From Pseudomonas sp. ADAK18 (lineage in GTDB: Bacteria > Pseudomonadota > Gammaproteobacteria > Pseudomonadales > Pseudomonadaceae), in the NCBI RefSeq assembly GCF_012935695.1, contig NZ_CP052859.1, positions 1,281,001 to 1,345,000 on the forward strand: DNA of 64,000 nt. The letters run 5' to 3'. Below the pieces are notes generated by a model. The model was not told where the DNA came from. It was given only the letters and a program-made list of their open reading frames with translations, and did no database searches. How positions within the stretch are numbered: the stretch's first letter is position 1; each line of letters starts with the position of its first letter. The position numbers and the translations under genes were made by a program. Shown piece after piece: positions 17,790 through 25,829 of the stretch.

Positions 17790-19406
17790 TTAAAACCGCG
17801 CCACACCAAAACTGTTGGGCTGCAATTGCCGCACCTCGGCTTCATGGCAGATATCCAGCAAGTAGCCGAGCAGGGTGCGGGTGTCCCGTGGATCAATCAG
17901 CCCGTCGTCCCACAAATTGGCGCTGCCATACAGCGCGGTGGACTGGCTGTCGAGCTTCTGTGCGGTGACTTGTTCCAGCATGTCGAGCATTTTGGGATCG
18001 GGCACCAGTCCGTCCTTGAGCTGCTTGGCCTCGGTGACAATCCGCAGCACCTTGCCCGCCTGGGCGCCGCCCATCACGGCGGTGCGGCTGTTGGGCCAGG
18101 CGAAGATAAAACGCGGGTCCAGGCCGCGGCCGCACATCGCGTAGTTGCCGGCGCCGTAGGAGCCGCCAACGACGATAGTCAGTTTCGGTACACGCGCATT
18201 GGCCACCGCCTGGATCATCTTCGCGCCGTGCTTGATGACGCCTTGTTGTTCCGACTCGGTGCCGACCATGAACCCGGTGGTGTTGTGGAAGAACAGCAGC
18301 GGCGTCTGGCTTTGGTCGCACAGTTGAATAAACTGCGCGGCCTTGCTCGCGCCCTGCGGCGTGATCGGGCCGTTATTGCCGATAAACCCGCAAGCCCGAC
18401 CCTGGATCTGCAAGTGGCCGCAGACGGTATGAGGATCGAACTCTCCTTTGAATTCGAGGAAGTTCGAAGCGTCCGCCAGCCGCGCAATGATTTCCCGAAC
18501 GTCATAGGGCTTTTTCGGGTCGTCGGGGATCAGGCCCAGCAACTCTTCGATCGGGTACAGCGGTTCGGCATAGGCGCGCTTAGGCGGGGCGGGCAAACGC
18601 TCATCCCAGGGCAGCAAGCTGACAATCTCGCGCACGATCCGCACACCATCGGCGTCGTTTTCGGCCAGGTATTCGGCGGTCCCGGCGATCTGTGCGTGCA
18701 TCTCGGCACCGCCCAGTGCTTCATCGGTGGCGACTTCACCGGTGGCGGCCTTGAGCAACGGCGGGCCGGCGAGAAACAGCTTGGCCTTGCCACGCACCAC
18801 CACCACGTAATCCGACAACCCTGGTTGATAAGCCCCGCCTGCGGTGGCCGAACCATGAACCACGGTGATCTGCGGCAAGCCCATGGCGGACATCCGCGCC
18901 TGGTTGGCAAAACTGCGCGCACCTTCGACGAAAATCTCCGCCGCGTAATTGAGGTTGGCGCCGCCACTTTCGGCGAGTGTCACCACCGGCAATTTGTTCT
19001 CCATGGCGATCTGTTGCAGGCGCAGGGATTTTTTCAGGCCGCTGGGGGAAATGGTCCCGCCCTTGATCGCGCTGTTGTTGGCGACCACCAGCATCCGCAC
19101 GCCGCTGACGTAACCGATACCGGCTATCAGCCCGCCACCGGCTGCGTTGCCGTCCTTGTCGTCGTGCAGTTTGTAGCCGGCCAGGCTTGCCAACTCGAGA
19201 AACGGTGCGCCGGGGTCCAGTAGCAAATTCAAACGTTCCCGAGGCAGCAATTGCCCGCGCTTGTCGAACTTGGCCTTGGCTTCGGCAGCCTTGCTCAGCA
19301 GGTTTTGCTCCAGTTGACGCAACTGATGGATGCCCGTGAGCATCGCTTCCCGGTTCTGGGCAAACTGCAGGCTGTGGACGTCGAGTTGCGAGTCGATCAC
19401 CGGCAT
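17790..19406 (-). CDS. atuC: Geranyl-CoA carboxylase beta (carboxyltransferase) subunit AtuC
   Basis: This 538-residue carboxyltransferase transfers the carboxyl group from biotin on AtuF to geranyl-CoA. Family blocks include LPRERLNLLLDPG at the N-terminus, the acyl-CoA-binding ESGGANL and GSATAGGAYQPG, and the C-terminal biotin-side FFHNTTGFMVGTESEQQG and GGSYGAGNYAMCGRGL. It is closely related to methylcrotonyl-CoA carboxylase beta (LiuB); context decides for atuC. It starts 3 bp after the stop of atuB, so it is translationally linked. Confidence 0.91.
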   Translation of the reverse strand: MPVIDSQLDVHSLQFAQNREAMLTGIHQLRQLEQNLLSKAAEAKAKFDKRGQLLPRERLNLLLDPGAPFLELASLAGYKLHDDKDGNAAGGGLIAGIGYVSGVRMLVVANNSAIKGGTISPSGLKKSLRLQQIAMENKLPVVTLAESGGANLNYAAEIFVEGARSFANQARMSAMGLPQITVVHGSATAGGAYQPGLSDYVVVVRGKAKLFLAGPPLLKAATGEVATDEALGGAEMHAQIAGTAEYLAENDADGVRIVREIVSLLPWDERLPAPPKRAYAEPLYPIEELLGLIPDDPKKPYDVREIIARLADASNFLEFKGEFDPHTVCGHLQIQGRACGFIGNNGPITPQGASKAAQFIQLCDQSQTPLLFFHNTTGFMVGTESEQQGVIKHGAKMIQAVANARVPKLTIVVGGSYGAGNYAMCGRGLDPRFIFAWPNSRTAVMGGAQAGKVLRIVTEAKQLKDGLVPDPKMLDMLEQVTAQKLDSQSTALYGSANLWDDGLIDPRDTRTLLGYLLDICHEAEVRQLQPNSFGVARF

Positions 19407-19409
19407 GGC

Positions 19410-20282
19410 TTATTTCTCCTCCTTGAGCACGTCCGGCAGGTACGCCCGGTGGAAACCATTGAAGGGCTCGCTGGGCGGCTGGGCCTTGTGCAATGGCCAG
19501 GCGCGGCTGCCCAGGCTGGCGGCGCCGTCGATGCGCAGGGTGCTGCCACTGACGAACGCTGCTGCTGGGCTGAGCAGAAACACAATCGCGGCGCTGACTT
19601 CCGACTCGGTACCAATGCGCTTGAGGGGCACGTGTTCACGCAAGGTGGGAATCACCGCCTTGAACGCGCCTTCGTAGGTGTCCATGCCGCTTGAGGCAAT
19701 CCAGCCGGGTGCCACGGCGTTGACCCGTACACCTGCGTAACCCCATTCAAAGGCGGCGGTCTTGGTGAAGTTGTCCATCCCCGAACGCGCAGCCCCCGAA
19801 TGGCCCATGCCCGGCATGCCGCCCCACATATCGGCGAGCATGTTGACGATGGCGCCGCCGTGCTTGCTCATGGACTGGTTGAACACTTCCCGCGCCATCA
19901 GGAAACCGCCCACCAGATTAGTGCGCAGCACGGTTTCAAAACCCTTTTGATTGATCGAGGCGAGCGGCGAGGGGTATTGGCCGCCGGCGTTATTCACCAG
20001 CCCGTGAATCGGGCCGTGTTCCTGGATGACCTGGCTGACCAAGGCTTTGACCGCTTCTTCATCACGGATATCGCAGGCCAGCCAGCTGGCGTGGCCACCG
20101 TCTTCGAGGATTTCTGCCGTGACGTTTTGCAGCTTTTCAGGCTTGCGACCTACGAGGATCACCTGGGCACCGAGGGCGGCCAGTTCATGGGCGGTGCAGC
20201 GGCCGATACCGCTGCCGCCACCGGTGACGATAACGGTCTGCCCTTGAAACAGGTCGGCTTTGAAGATCGAGTCGAAGGCCAC
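19410..20282 (-). CDS. atuB: Short-chain dehydrogenase AtuB
   Basis: This 290-residue SDR has an intact NAD(P)-binding motif TGGGSGIG and NNAGG. The region where most SDRs carry Y-x3-K reads HSGAARSGMDNFTKTAAFEWG: the tyrosine of the closely similar peroxisomal trans-2-enoyl-CoA reductases is Asp here, while the Lys remains. AtuB is thought to take part in oxidation of citronellol/geraniol or a later acyl-CoA step; its exact reaction is not settled to my knowledge. It lies between atuA and atuC with short spacings. Confidence 0.88.
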   Translation of the reverse strand: MAFDSIFKADLFQGQTVIVTGGGSGIGRCTAHELAALGAQVILVGRKPEKLQNVTAEILEDGGHASWLACDIRDEEAVKALVSQVIQEHGPIHGLVNNAGGQYPSPLASINQKGFETVLRTNLVGGFLMAREVFNQSMSKHGGAIVNMLADMWGGMPGMGHSGAARSGMDNFTKTAAFEWGYAGVRVNAVAPGWIASSGMDTYEGAFKAVIPTLREHVPLKRIGTESEVSAAIVFLLSPAAAFVSGSTLRIDGAASLGSRAWPLHKAQPPSEPFNGFHRAYLPDVLKEEK

Positions 20283-20298
20283 GGCACGGATCCTTTAA

Positions 20299-22083
20299 TT
20301 AGTTAAGTTGATCGGCGAGGTGTTGCGGCACGGCAATCGGGATTTCCAGCAATTGCTGGGCGAAGGCCTTGCCTTGCGGGTCGATGCGCAGGCTGGCGAT
20401 CCCGCCGCCACCCAGGGCGTTTTCCAGGAGGAAGTTCAGGCTGTGGCTGCCGGGCAGGTACCAGCGCTCGACGCGGCCATGGACTGGGTCGAGCACATGA
20501 CTCATCCAGTCGACAATCACTTCGGGGGTCAAGGCTTCGGCAATCCACGGCAGGTACTCGGGCTCGCGGGCTATCACGCCGATATTGCTGTGATTGCCTT
20601 TGTCGCCGGAGCGGGCCACGGCGAGTTTTACCAGCGGTACGCTGGCGTCGGCGCGGCCCTGGGGTTTCGGTGGATCGAGCGGGACGGGCAGGGCGCGGGT
20701 GTTCAGTGCCTGGCTTTTCGGCAGGTCGCAGGGATGGCGCTCGCCGAGAAAATCGACGGCCAATGTGCAGGCGGTTTTATCGATCAAAAACGAAAACAGC
20801 CGAATCAACGGGTACACCGTTGGCCGGCCACCGACGATGCCGGTCAACCCAGGTGCCATACCGGTAGCCGCCTGGGCAATCTCCCGGGCGAACAGCACCA
20901 GCGCCTGTTTGCTTGGATGACGCACAGCCAGTTTCACGACCACTTCCCGGCAATCCCGGCGCTGTGCATGGGCACCGTAGGTGGCTTCGCTGCCCAGCAG
21001 CTCGATATTCACATCGGTGTAAGGCGCCCAGCCGCGCTGGCTGAACAGTTCCGAGGTCTTGTTGATAATCGCCTGGCTGACCCGCTCGGCCTTGGCCACG
21101 GCGTCGATACCGGCGATCAGGCAACTGGCGGTGCAGCGAAAACCGTCCGGCCAGGTGGCGCTGACCTTGTACTGATCGGTCGGCGGCAGGCCCTTGGCGC
21201 CGTGCAGGCGAACACAGTTTTTGCCTTGCTGCTGGAGTTTTACCTGGCTGAAGTCGCAGATCACATCGGGCAGCAAATAGGCCCGTGGGTCGCCGATTTC
21301 ATACAGCAGTTGTTCTGCGACGCTCAACTCGCTGATCAGGCCGCCGGTGCCTTCGACTTTATTGACGGTGAACTGGCCATCGGCGCTGACCTCCACAATG
21401 GGAAAACCGATGTGCTCGTAATCCGGCACCTCGCGCCAGTCGGTGAAGTTGCCGCCGGTGCACTGGGCGCCACATTCGATGATGTGCCCGGCCAAGGCAG
21501 CCTGGGCAAGGTGATCGTAGTCGTGCCACGACCAGTTGAACTCATGCACCAGCGCCGCGCTGACCACGGCGCTGTCCACCACACGCCCGGTGATCACGAT
21601 GTCGGCACCTAGCTTCAGCGCATCGACGATGCCTGGTGCGCCGAGATAAGCGTTGGTCGACACGCACATTGGCGGCAAGGGCGCACCGCTGAACATATCC
21701 GTGATGCCGGTGAGCTGTTTGAATTGCGGCTGTAAGTCATCCCCCAGCAGCACGGCAATTTTCAACGGGATCTGCGCCTGATCGCAGGCGGCTTGCAAGG
21801 CGGTGGCGCAGGCTTGGGGGTTGATGCCGCCGGCGTTACTGATGACACGGATGCCCTGGCGTTGAATGTCGCCGAGCAAGGGCGTGAGGACTTCGACGAA
21901 GTCGGTGGCGTAGCCGGCCTGAGGATCTTTCATCCGCGCCCCGGCGAGGATCGACATCGTGACTTCCGCCAAATAGTCGAACACCAGGTAATCCAGCGCG
22001 CCGCCTTGCACCAACTGCGCAGCGGCGGTGCAGGTGTCGCCCCAGAAGGCGCTGGCACAGCCGATACGAACCGTCTTGTTCAT
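20299..22083 (-). CDS. atuA: Acyclic terpene utilization protein AtuA (DUF1446)
   Basis: This 594-residue protein starts with the DUF1446 block ([40 protein letters not shown]) and carries a C-terminal AtuA-like domain ([21 protein letters not shown]). It is required for growth on citronellol in P. aeruginosa, but its reaction is not established. It is the first gene of the atu operon and has an AAGGA site before the ATG. It lies divergent from atuR, with two operator-like palindromes in the gap. Confidence 0.92.
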   Translation of the reverse strand: MNKTVRIGCASAFWGDTCTAAAQLVQGGALDYLVFDYLAEVTMSILAGARMKDPQAGYATDFVEVLTPLLGDIQRQGIRVISNAGGINPQACATALQAACDQAQIPLKIAVLLGDDLQPQFKQLTGITDMFSGAPLPPMCVSTNAYLGAPGIVDALKLGADIVITGRVVDSAVVSAALVHEFNWSWHDYDHLAQAALAGHIIECGAQCTGGNFTDWREVPDYEHIGFPIVEVSADGQFTVNKVEGTGGLISELSVAEQLLYEIGDPRAYLLPDVICDFSQVKLQQQGKNCVRLHGAKGLPPTDQYKVSATWPDGFRCTASCLIAGIDAVAKAERVSQAIINKTSELFSQRGWAPYTDVNIELLGSEATYGAHAQRRDCREVVVKLAVRHPSKQALVLFAREIAQAATGMAPGLTGIVGGRPTVYPLIRLFSFLIDKTACTLAVDFLGERHPCDLPKSQALNTRALPVPLDPPKPQGRADASVPLVKLAVARSGDKGNHSNIGVIAREPEYLPWIAEALTPEVIVDWMSHVLDPVHGRVERWYLPGSHSLNFLLENALGGGGIASLRIDPQGKAFAQQLLEIPIAVPQHLADQLN

Positions 22084-22118
22084 GAGAAGTCCTTCTCTGA
22101 AATGGCTGGGTCGAGACT

Positions 22119-22136
22119 ACCAAGCAAGCGCTTGGT
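22119..22136. promoter_or_regulatory. AtuR operator 1 (candidate)
   Basis: ACCAAGCAAGCGCTTGGT: arms CCAAGC and GCTTGG around AAGC. It lies in the atuA-atuR gap. The P. aeruginosa AtuR repressor is known to bind two inverted repeats in the matching position, which supports the call. It is 36 bp upstream of the atuA start. Confidence 0.8.
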
Positions 22137-22160
22137 TTGTAAACTCTGGTCACAAGTTTT

Positions 22161-22180
22161 ACCCAAGCGCTTGCTTGGGT
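22161..22180. promoter_or_regulatory. AtuR operator 2 (candidate)
   Basis: ACCCAAGCGCTTGCTTGGGT: the same core as operator 1 read on the other strand (CCAAGCAAGCGCTTGG). Its centre is 43 bp, about four helical turns, from that of operator 1. This spacing would allow two repressor dimers on one DNA face. Confidence 0.8.
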
Positions 22181-22236
22181 GGCTGTCACGGCCTAAATTG
22201 CCGGCCAAGACGTCACTAGAAGTTAAGGAGAGCGGC

Positions 22237-22860
22237 ATGGATGAGCAAAAAGCCCTGCTGGTAATGCGCACCATGGTCGACGCCGGGCAATTGACCGACC
22301 CTGACAGCGCCCGCGGCAAGTTGCTGCAAACGGCGGCTCACCTGTTTCGCAACAAAGGCTTCGAGCGCACCACCGTGCGCGATTTGGCCGGTGCGGTGGG
22401 GATTCAGTCCGGCAGCATCTTTCACCACTTCAAGAGCAAGGACGAGATCCTGCGCGCGGTGATGGAGGAAACCATTCACTACAACACCGCGCTGATGCGC
22501 GCTTCCTTGGCGGAAGCGACCAACGTGCGCGAACGGGTGCTGGCGCTGATTCGCTGTGAATTGCAGTCGATCATGGGCGGCAGCGGCGAAGCGATGGCGG
22601 TGCTGGTGTACGAATGGCGTTCCCTGTCGGCCGAAGGACAAGCCCAGGTATTGGCCTTGCGTGATGTGTATGAAGACATCTGGTTGCAGGTGCTGGGGGA
22701 GGCCAAGGACGCCGGTTATATTAAGGGTGATGTATTTATTACTCGGCGCTTCCTCACCGGTGCCTTGTCCTGGACCACCACCTGGTTCCGCGCCCAAGGC
22801 AGCATGACCCTGGAACAACTGGCAGATGAAGCGTTGCTGATGGTGCTCAAAGCTGATTAA
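22237..22860 (+). CDS. atuR: TetR-family repressor AtuR
   Basis: This 207-residue repressor has an N-terminal TetR helix-turn-helix (LLQTAAHLFRNKGFERTTVRDLAGAVGIQSGSIFHHF) starting near residue 28 and a C-terminal ligand domain. In P. aeruginosa AtuR represses the atu operon until an acyclic-terpene catabolite is present. The ATG at 22237 has a strong TAAGGAG site; the longer upstream frame is rejected because it runs through the operators and atuA. It probably also represses itself through the shared operators. Confidence 0.92.
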   Translation: MDEQKALLVMRTMVDAGQLTDPDSARGKLLQTAAHLFRNKGFERTTVRDLAGAVGIQSGSIFHHFKSKDEILRAVMEETIHYNTALMRASLAEATNVRERVLALIRCELQSIMGGSGEAMAVLVYEWRSLSAEGQAQVLALRDVYEDIWLQVLGEAKDAGYIKGDVFITRRFLTGALSWTTTWFRAQGSMTLEQLADEALLMVLKAD

Positions 22861-22959
22861 GCCAGTCGCGCAAGCTATTAATTGTGTAGCAGAAAGTTGT
22901 CTCTCCAGACAAAAACGCCTAGCTTAGCGGCATCAAAATTTTGAACGGTGTGTGCCTTG

Positions 22960-23763
22960 ATGTTTTCGCCATGGCGGCTGGCTACGGGACTTGCAATTTT
23001 GGCACTTGGCGCGCTGTGGCAGACACCGGTTTGGGCGGCCCAATTGGTCCGCGTCGGCGCCGCGCATTTTCCGCCTTACACCGTGCGCCCGGAGCAGGGC
23101 GCCGACACCGGTTTGCTGCCGCAACTGCTGGAAGCCTTGAACGGTTTGCAAACCGACTATCAGTTTGTGCTGGTGCCCACCTCTATTCCTCGGCGTTTCC
23201 GTGACTTCCAGCAAGGCCGGGTCGACATGGCGATCTTCGAGAACCCAAAATGGGGTTGGCAGGATATTCCTCATGTCGCTGTCGACATGGGTCTTGAAGA
23301 TGCGGAAATATTCGTCGCCCAGCGTGCGGCGGGTCGCGACCAGGCGTATTTCGCCGACCTCTCGGGCAAGCGACTGGCGGTGTTCAGCGGTTATCACTAC
23401 GCCTTTGCCAACTTCAATCCTGATCCCAAATACATGGTGGAGCATTTCAACGCCACGCTGACGTATTCCCACGACAGTAATCTGCTGATGGTCGCCCGTG
23501 GCCGTGCCGACATCGCCTTGGTGACTCGCTCCTACCTCAGCGATTTTCTGGTGCGTAATGTTGATATGGCTACGCAGTTTCTGGTGTCCGAGCGGATTGA
23601 TCAGGTGTATCACCACTATGCCTTGCTGCGGCCCAAGGCGCCCATCAGCGGCGAGGCCTTCGCCGAGTTGCTGGGGCGGTTGCGCGACAGTGGCGAGTTG
23701 TTGAAGATCTTCGAACCCTACCGCATCGATGTGATGCCGGTACCCGCTGCACCTCAGGGTTAA
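22960..23763 (+). CDS. Periplasmic substrate-binding protein (SBP_bac_3-like), orphan
   Basis: This protein of about 267 residues has a signal peptide (hydrophobic core TGLAILALGALW, cleavage probably after VWA) and a family-3 solute-binding fold (VRVGAAHFPPYTV, GLLPQLLEAL, GRVDMAIFENP). No permease or ATPase gene is adjacent, so it may feed a distant transporter or act as a sensor. The start is uncertain: GTG 22948, TTG 22957 and ATG 22960 are in frame and none has a clear ribosome-binding site. Its TAA is part of the iron-starvation box of the next gene. Confidence 0.8.
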   Translation: MFSPWRLATGLAILALGALWQTPVWAAQLVRVGAAHFPPYTVRPEQGADTGLLPQLLEALNGLQTDYQFVLVPTSIPRRFRDFQQGRVDMAIFENPKWGWQDIPHVAVDMGLEDAEIFVAQRAAGRDQAYFADLSGKRLAVFSGYHYAFANFNPDPKYMVEHFNATLTYSHDSNLLMVARGRADIALVTRSYLSDFLVRNVDMATQFLVSERIDQVYHHYALLRPKAPISGEAFAELLGRLRDSGELLKIFEPYRIDVMPVPAAPQG

Positions 23764-23784
23764 ATTTTCCCGCCTGGCTCACGT
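23761..23784 (+). promoter_or_regulatory. PvdS iron-starvation box of the acetyltransferase gene
   Basis: TAAAT (23761-23765), 16 bp, then CGT (23782-23784) is an exact match to the PvdS-dependent promoter pattern TAAAT-N16-CGT. It lies 40 bp upstream of the acetyltransferase ATG and overlaps the stop codon of the preceding gene. Confidence 0.82.
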
Positions 23785-23823
23785 CACTTCTTCAACTGTC
23801 GACGATTACCGTGAGCCTCACCC

Positions 23824-24837
23824 ATGTCCAATCTGAATGACCTGTCTGTCCTGCCCCTGCCGGCGGGGCCTGCCTTGAATGCCGATGAAAGCGCAAGCCG
23901 CCTGAGCCTGACCCTGGAGGGCGAGGCGCTGATTCGTCTGCGACTTGAACGCGGCGATGAGTTGCAGGTGCATTTGCAAGAGGCCGGCAGCGTGCCGGCA
24001 GCGCGTGCCGTGTGGGCGGCCTGTTATTGGCTGTTCGCCAAGGAGCCGGCTCGCCAGCATCTGACCTGGCACCTGGAGCATGCCCCTGATGACGCGCTGC
24101 GTAGCGGGTTGCTGGTGGCTACGCCAACGCCGGGCCAGTTTCGTTGTGAGCGCACTTTGTTCTGGCAACTGCCGCAACCCTGGCTCGGGCAGCCCTTCAG
24201 TGGTGCTTACCCGCAGCAGATGATGATCAGTGGCGGCAAGCGTCATCCCGCCCGTGCACCGAAGCCTCGGGGCGAAGTTTATCGGCGTTTCGATGCACGC
24301 CTTGGGGCATGGGTGTCATTGCGCACCGTCGAGATTGACGTCGACCTGGCGCGCTTCAACCGTTGGCAGAACAGTGCGCGGGTGGTGCATTTCTGGCAGG
24401 AGGGCGGCAGCCTGGAGCAGCATCGCGAGTACCTGGACAAGCTGGACGCCGACCCGCACGCACTGACCCTGATAGGGTGTTTTGATGATGAGCCCTTCGC
24501 CTATTTCGAGGCCTATTGGGCCAAAGAGGATCGTATCGCACCGTTCTATGACGTCGGTGATTACGACCGCGGCATTCATATGCTGGTGGGGGAGGAGCAT
24601 CACCGGGGGCCGCACAAGGTCGCCAGCTGGATGTCTGCGCTGGTGCACTATCTGTTTCTGGATGATCCACGTACCCAGCGGGTAGTGGCTGAACCGCGTG
24701 CCGATAACGCGAAGATGATCGGCCATATGCAGAACCAGTGCTTCCACTGCGAGAAGGAATTCGACTTCCCCCACAAGCGCGCGGCACTGATGATTCTGGG
24801 ACGTGAGCGGTTTTTTGAGCGGTGTGGGTTGGTGTAG
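23824..24837 (+). CDS. IucB/PvdYII-like N5-hydroxyornithine acetyltransferase
   Basis: This 337-residue GNAT protein has its catalytic IucB/RhbD-type domain at about residues 165-330: NSARVVHFWQEGGSLEQHREY, LIGCFDDEPFAYFEAYWAKED, DYDRGIHMLVGE, RGPHKV and the C-terminal RTQRVVAEPRADNAKMI. Such enzymes acetylate N-hydroxy-lysine or N-hydroxy-ornithine for hydroxamate siderophores. Next to pvdS and behind a PvdS box, it most likely acetylates N5-hydroxyornithine for pyoverdine, as PvdYII does in type II P. aeruginosa. The N-terminal 160 residues are a less conserved family extension. Confidence 0.88.
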   Translation: MSNLNDLSVLPLPAGPALNADESASRLSLTLEGEALIRLRLERGDELQVHLQEAGSVPAARAVWAACYWLFAKEPARQHLTWHLEHAPDDALRSGLLVATPTPGQFRCERTLFWQLPQPWLGQPFSGAYPQQMMISGGKRHPARAPKPRGEVYRRFDARLGAWVSLRTVEIDVDLARFNRWQNSARVVHFWQEGGSLEQHREYLDKLDADPHALTLIGCFDDEPFAYFEAYWAKEDRIAPFYDVGDYDRGIHMLVGEEHHRGPHKVASWMSALVHYLFLDDPRTQRVVAEPRADNAKMIGHMQNQCFHCEKEFDFPHKRAALMILGRERFFERCGLV

Positions 24838-24841
24838 ATAA

Positions 24842-24971
24842 TGTAGCCGCTGACGATCACCTGTAGCCGCTGGCGCAGCCTGCGATCGGCTGCGCAGCAG
24901 TCGTCAGTGTCTTGAAACCGCTGAAGGTCCTACGGCCCTTATCGCAGCCTCGTACCTCGGCAGCGGCTACA
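24842..24971. repeat. REP palindrome cluster between convergent genes
   Basis: Two TGTAGCCGCTG half-elements (24842 and 24862) face an inverted half ending CTCGGCAGCGGCTACA (24956-24971). The cluster lies between the acetyltransferase and pvdS 3' ends and is related to 17695-17786 and 39609-39705. It may help end transcription from both sides. Confidence 0.75.
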
Positions 24972-24989
24972 CCGTTATTGCGGTTGCGT

Positions 24990-25541
24990 TCAGACCCGCC
25001 GCGCAAACGTATCGCTGTGAGTTCCCGAAACCTTGCGGCAATGCACCAGCGCATCACGAATCATGAAGTTCACCAGTGTCGGTGACACCCCCAATTCCTT
25101 GGCGATGTCCTTCTGCGGCACACCGTGCAGGCGATACATCTCGAATGCGTAGCGGGTGCGCTTGGGCAGCTCGGTCAGGGCGTCCGCGATGTTTTCCAGG
25201 GTCGAGAAATTGATATGCGAGGTTTCCGGTGAAGCGCCGTGAATCACCACATTCAAGCCTTCCTCTTCGGTGCCTGAGTACTTCAGCTCCAGAGCCTGTT
25301 TGCGGTAGTGATCGATCGCCAGGTTGCGCACGATCTGAAACAGGTAACTGAGCTGGGCTTTGAACGATGAGGTGATAGTCGGCGCCGATTGCAGCCGGAA
25401 GTAGGCGTCTTGCACCACGTCTTCGGCACGGGAGCGGCAACCGGTAATGCGGGCTGCGATCTTGACCAGGATCAACCGGTTGTCGACAAAAGCCTGGAGT
25501 AACGGTGAGTCGCACCTGCTTGTGGATACTTGTTCCGTCAT
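24990..25541 (-). CDS. pvdS: Extracytoplasmic sigma factor PvdS
   Basis: This 183-residue iron-starvation sigma factor has region 2 (FVDNRLILVKIAARITGCRSRAEDVVQDAYFRL) and region 4 with its helix-turn-helix (GVPQKDIAKELGVSPTLVNFMIRDAL). PvdS directs transcription of pyoverdine genes and is held by the FpvR anti-sigma factor until ferripyoverdine binds its receptor. The ATG at 25541 has an AAGGTGA site; an in-frame GTG three codons upstream is less likely. Its promoter carries a Fur box, so iron represses it. Confidence 0.94.
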   Translation of the reverse strand: MTEQVSTSRCDSPLLQAFVDNRLILVKIAARITGCRSRAEDVVQDAYFRLQSAPTITSSFKAQLSYLFQIVRNLAIDHYRKQALELKYSGTEEEGLNVVIHGASPETSHINFSTLENIADALTELPKRTRYAFEMYRLHGVPQKDIAKELGVSPTLVNFMIRDALVHCRKVSGTHSDTFARRV

Positions 25542-25611
25542 GGAAGTCACCTTGCTGCAAAAGAGGGTGGTGGGGGGCGTCCGTGATGAGCCTCCCTACA
25601 CATCGGGCAAC

Positions 25612-25640
25612 AAATTATGCTGAATGATAATGATTGTCAA
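25612..25640 (-). promoter_or_regulatory. pvdS sigma-70 promoter with overlapping Fur box
   Basis: On the minus strand, TTGACA (25640-25635), 17 bp, then TAATTT (25617-25612) is a near-perfect sigma-70 promoter. The spacer reads ATCATTATCATTCAGCA. The upstream part plus the -35 gives GATAATGATTGTCAAATGA on the plus strand (25626-25644), a Fur-box-like sequence whose first nine bases match the consensus. Iron-loaded Fur bound here would block RNA polymerase. Confidence 0.85.
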
Positions 25641-25709
25641 ATGAGAAGACGAACTAATCTTATGTCGGTTTGTGAGGTGTGAACCGCGTCTCGCTCGTGC
25701 CCCAGCGAC

Positions 25710-25733
25710 TAATTATTTCCAGATGCCATCCGT
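25710..25733 (+). promoter_or_regulatory. PvdS iron-starvation box of pvdG-pvdL
   Basis: TAATT, 16 bp, then CGT matches the TAAAT-N16-CGT pattern with one change. It lies 97 bp upstream of the pvdG ATG, pointing toward pvdG. Confidence 0.68.
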
Positions 25734-25829
25734 TCTCATGGATGACAGGCCCGTTAGCAAACGGGCCAAGGATCAGCTCTGGGAGGAGGACAAAATGGGT
25801 TTCTATCGTGAGTGCCGGGGTGCTTCGCA

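Noticed and set aside
17826..19223. Open frame antisense to atuC
   Set aside because: No domain or plausible start; atuC has full family conservation on the minus strand.
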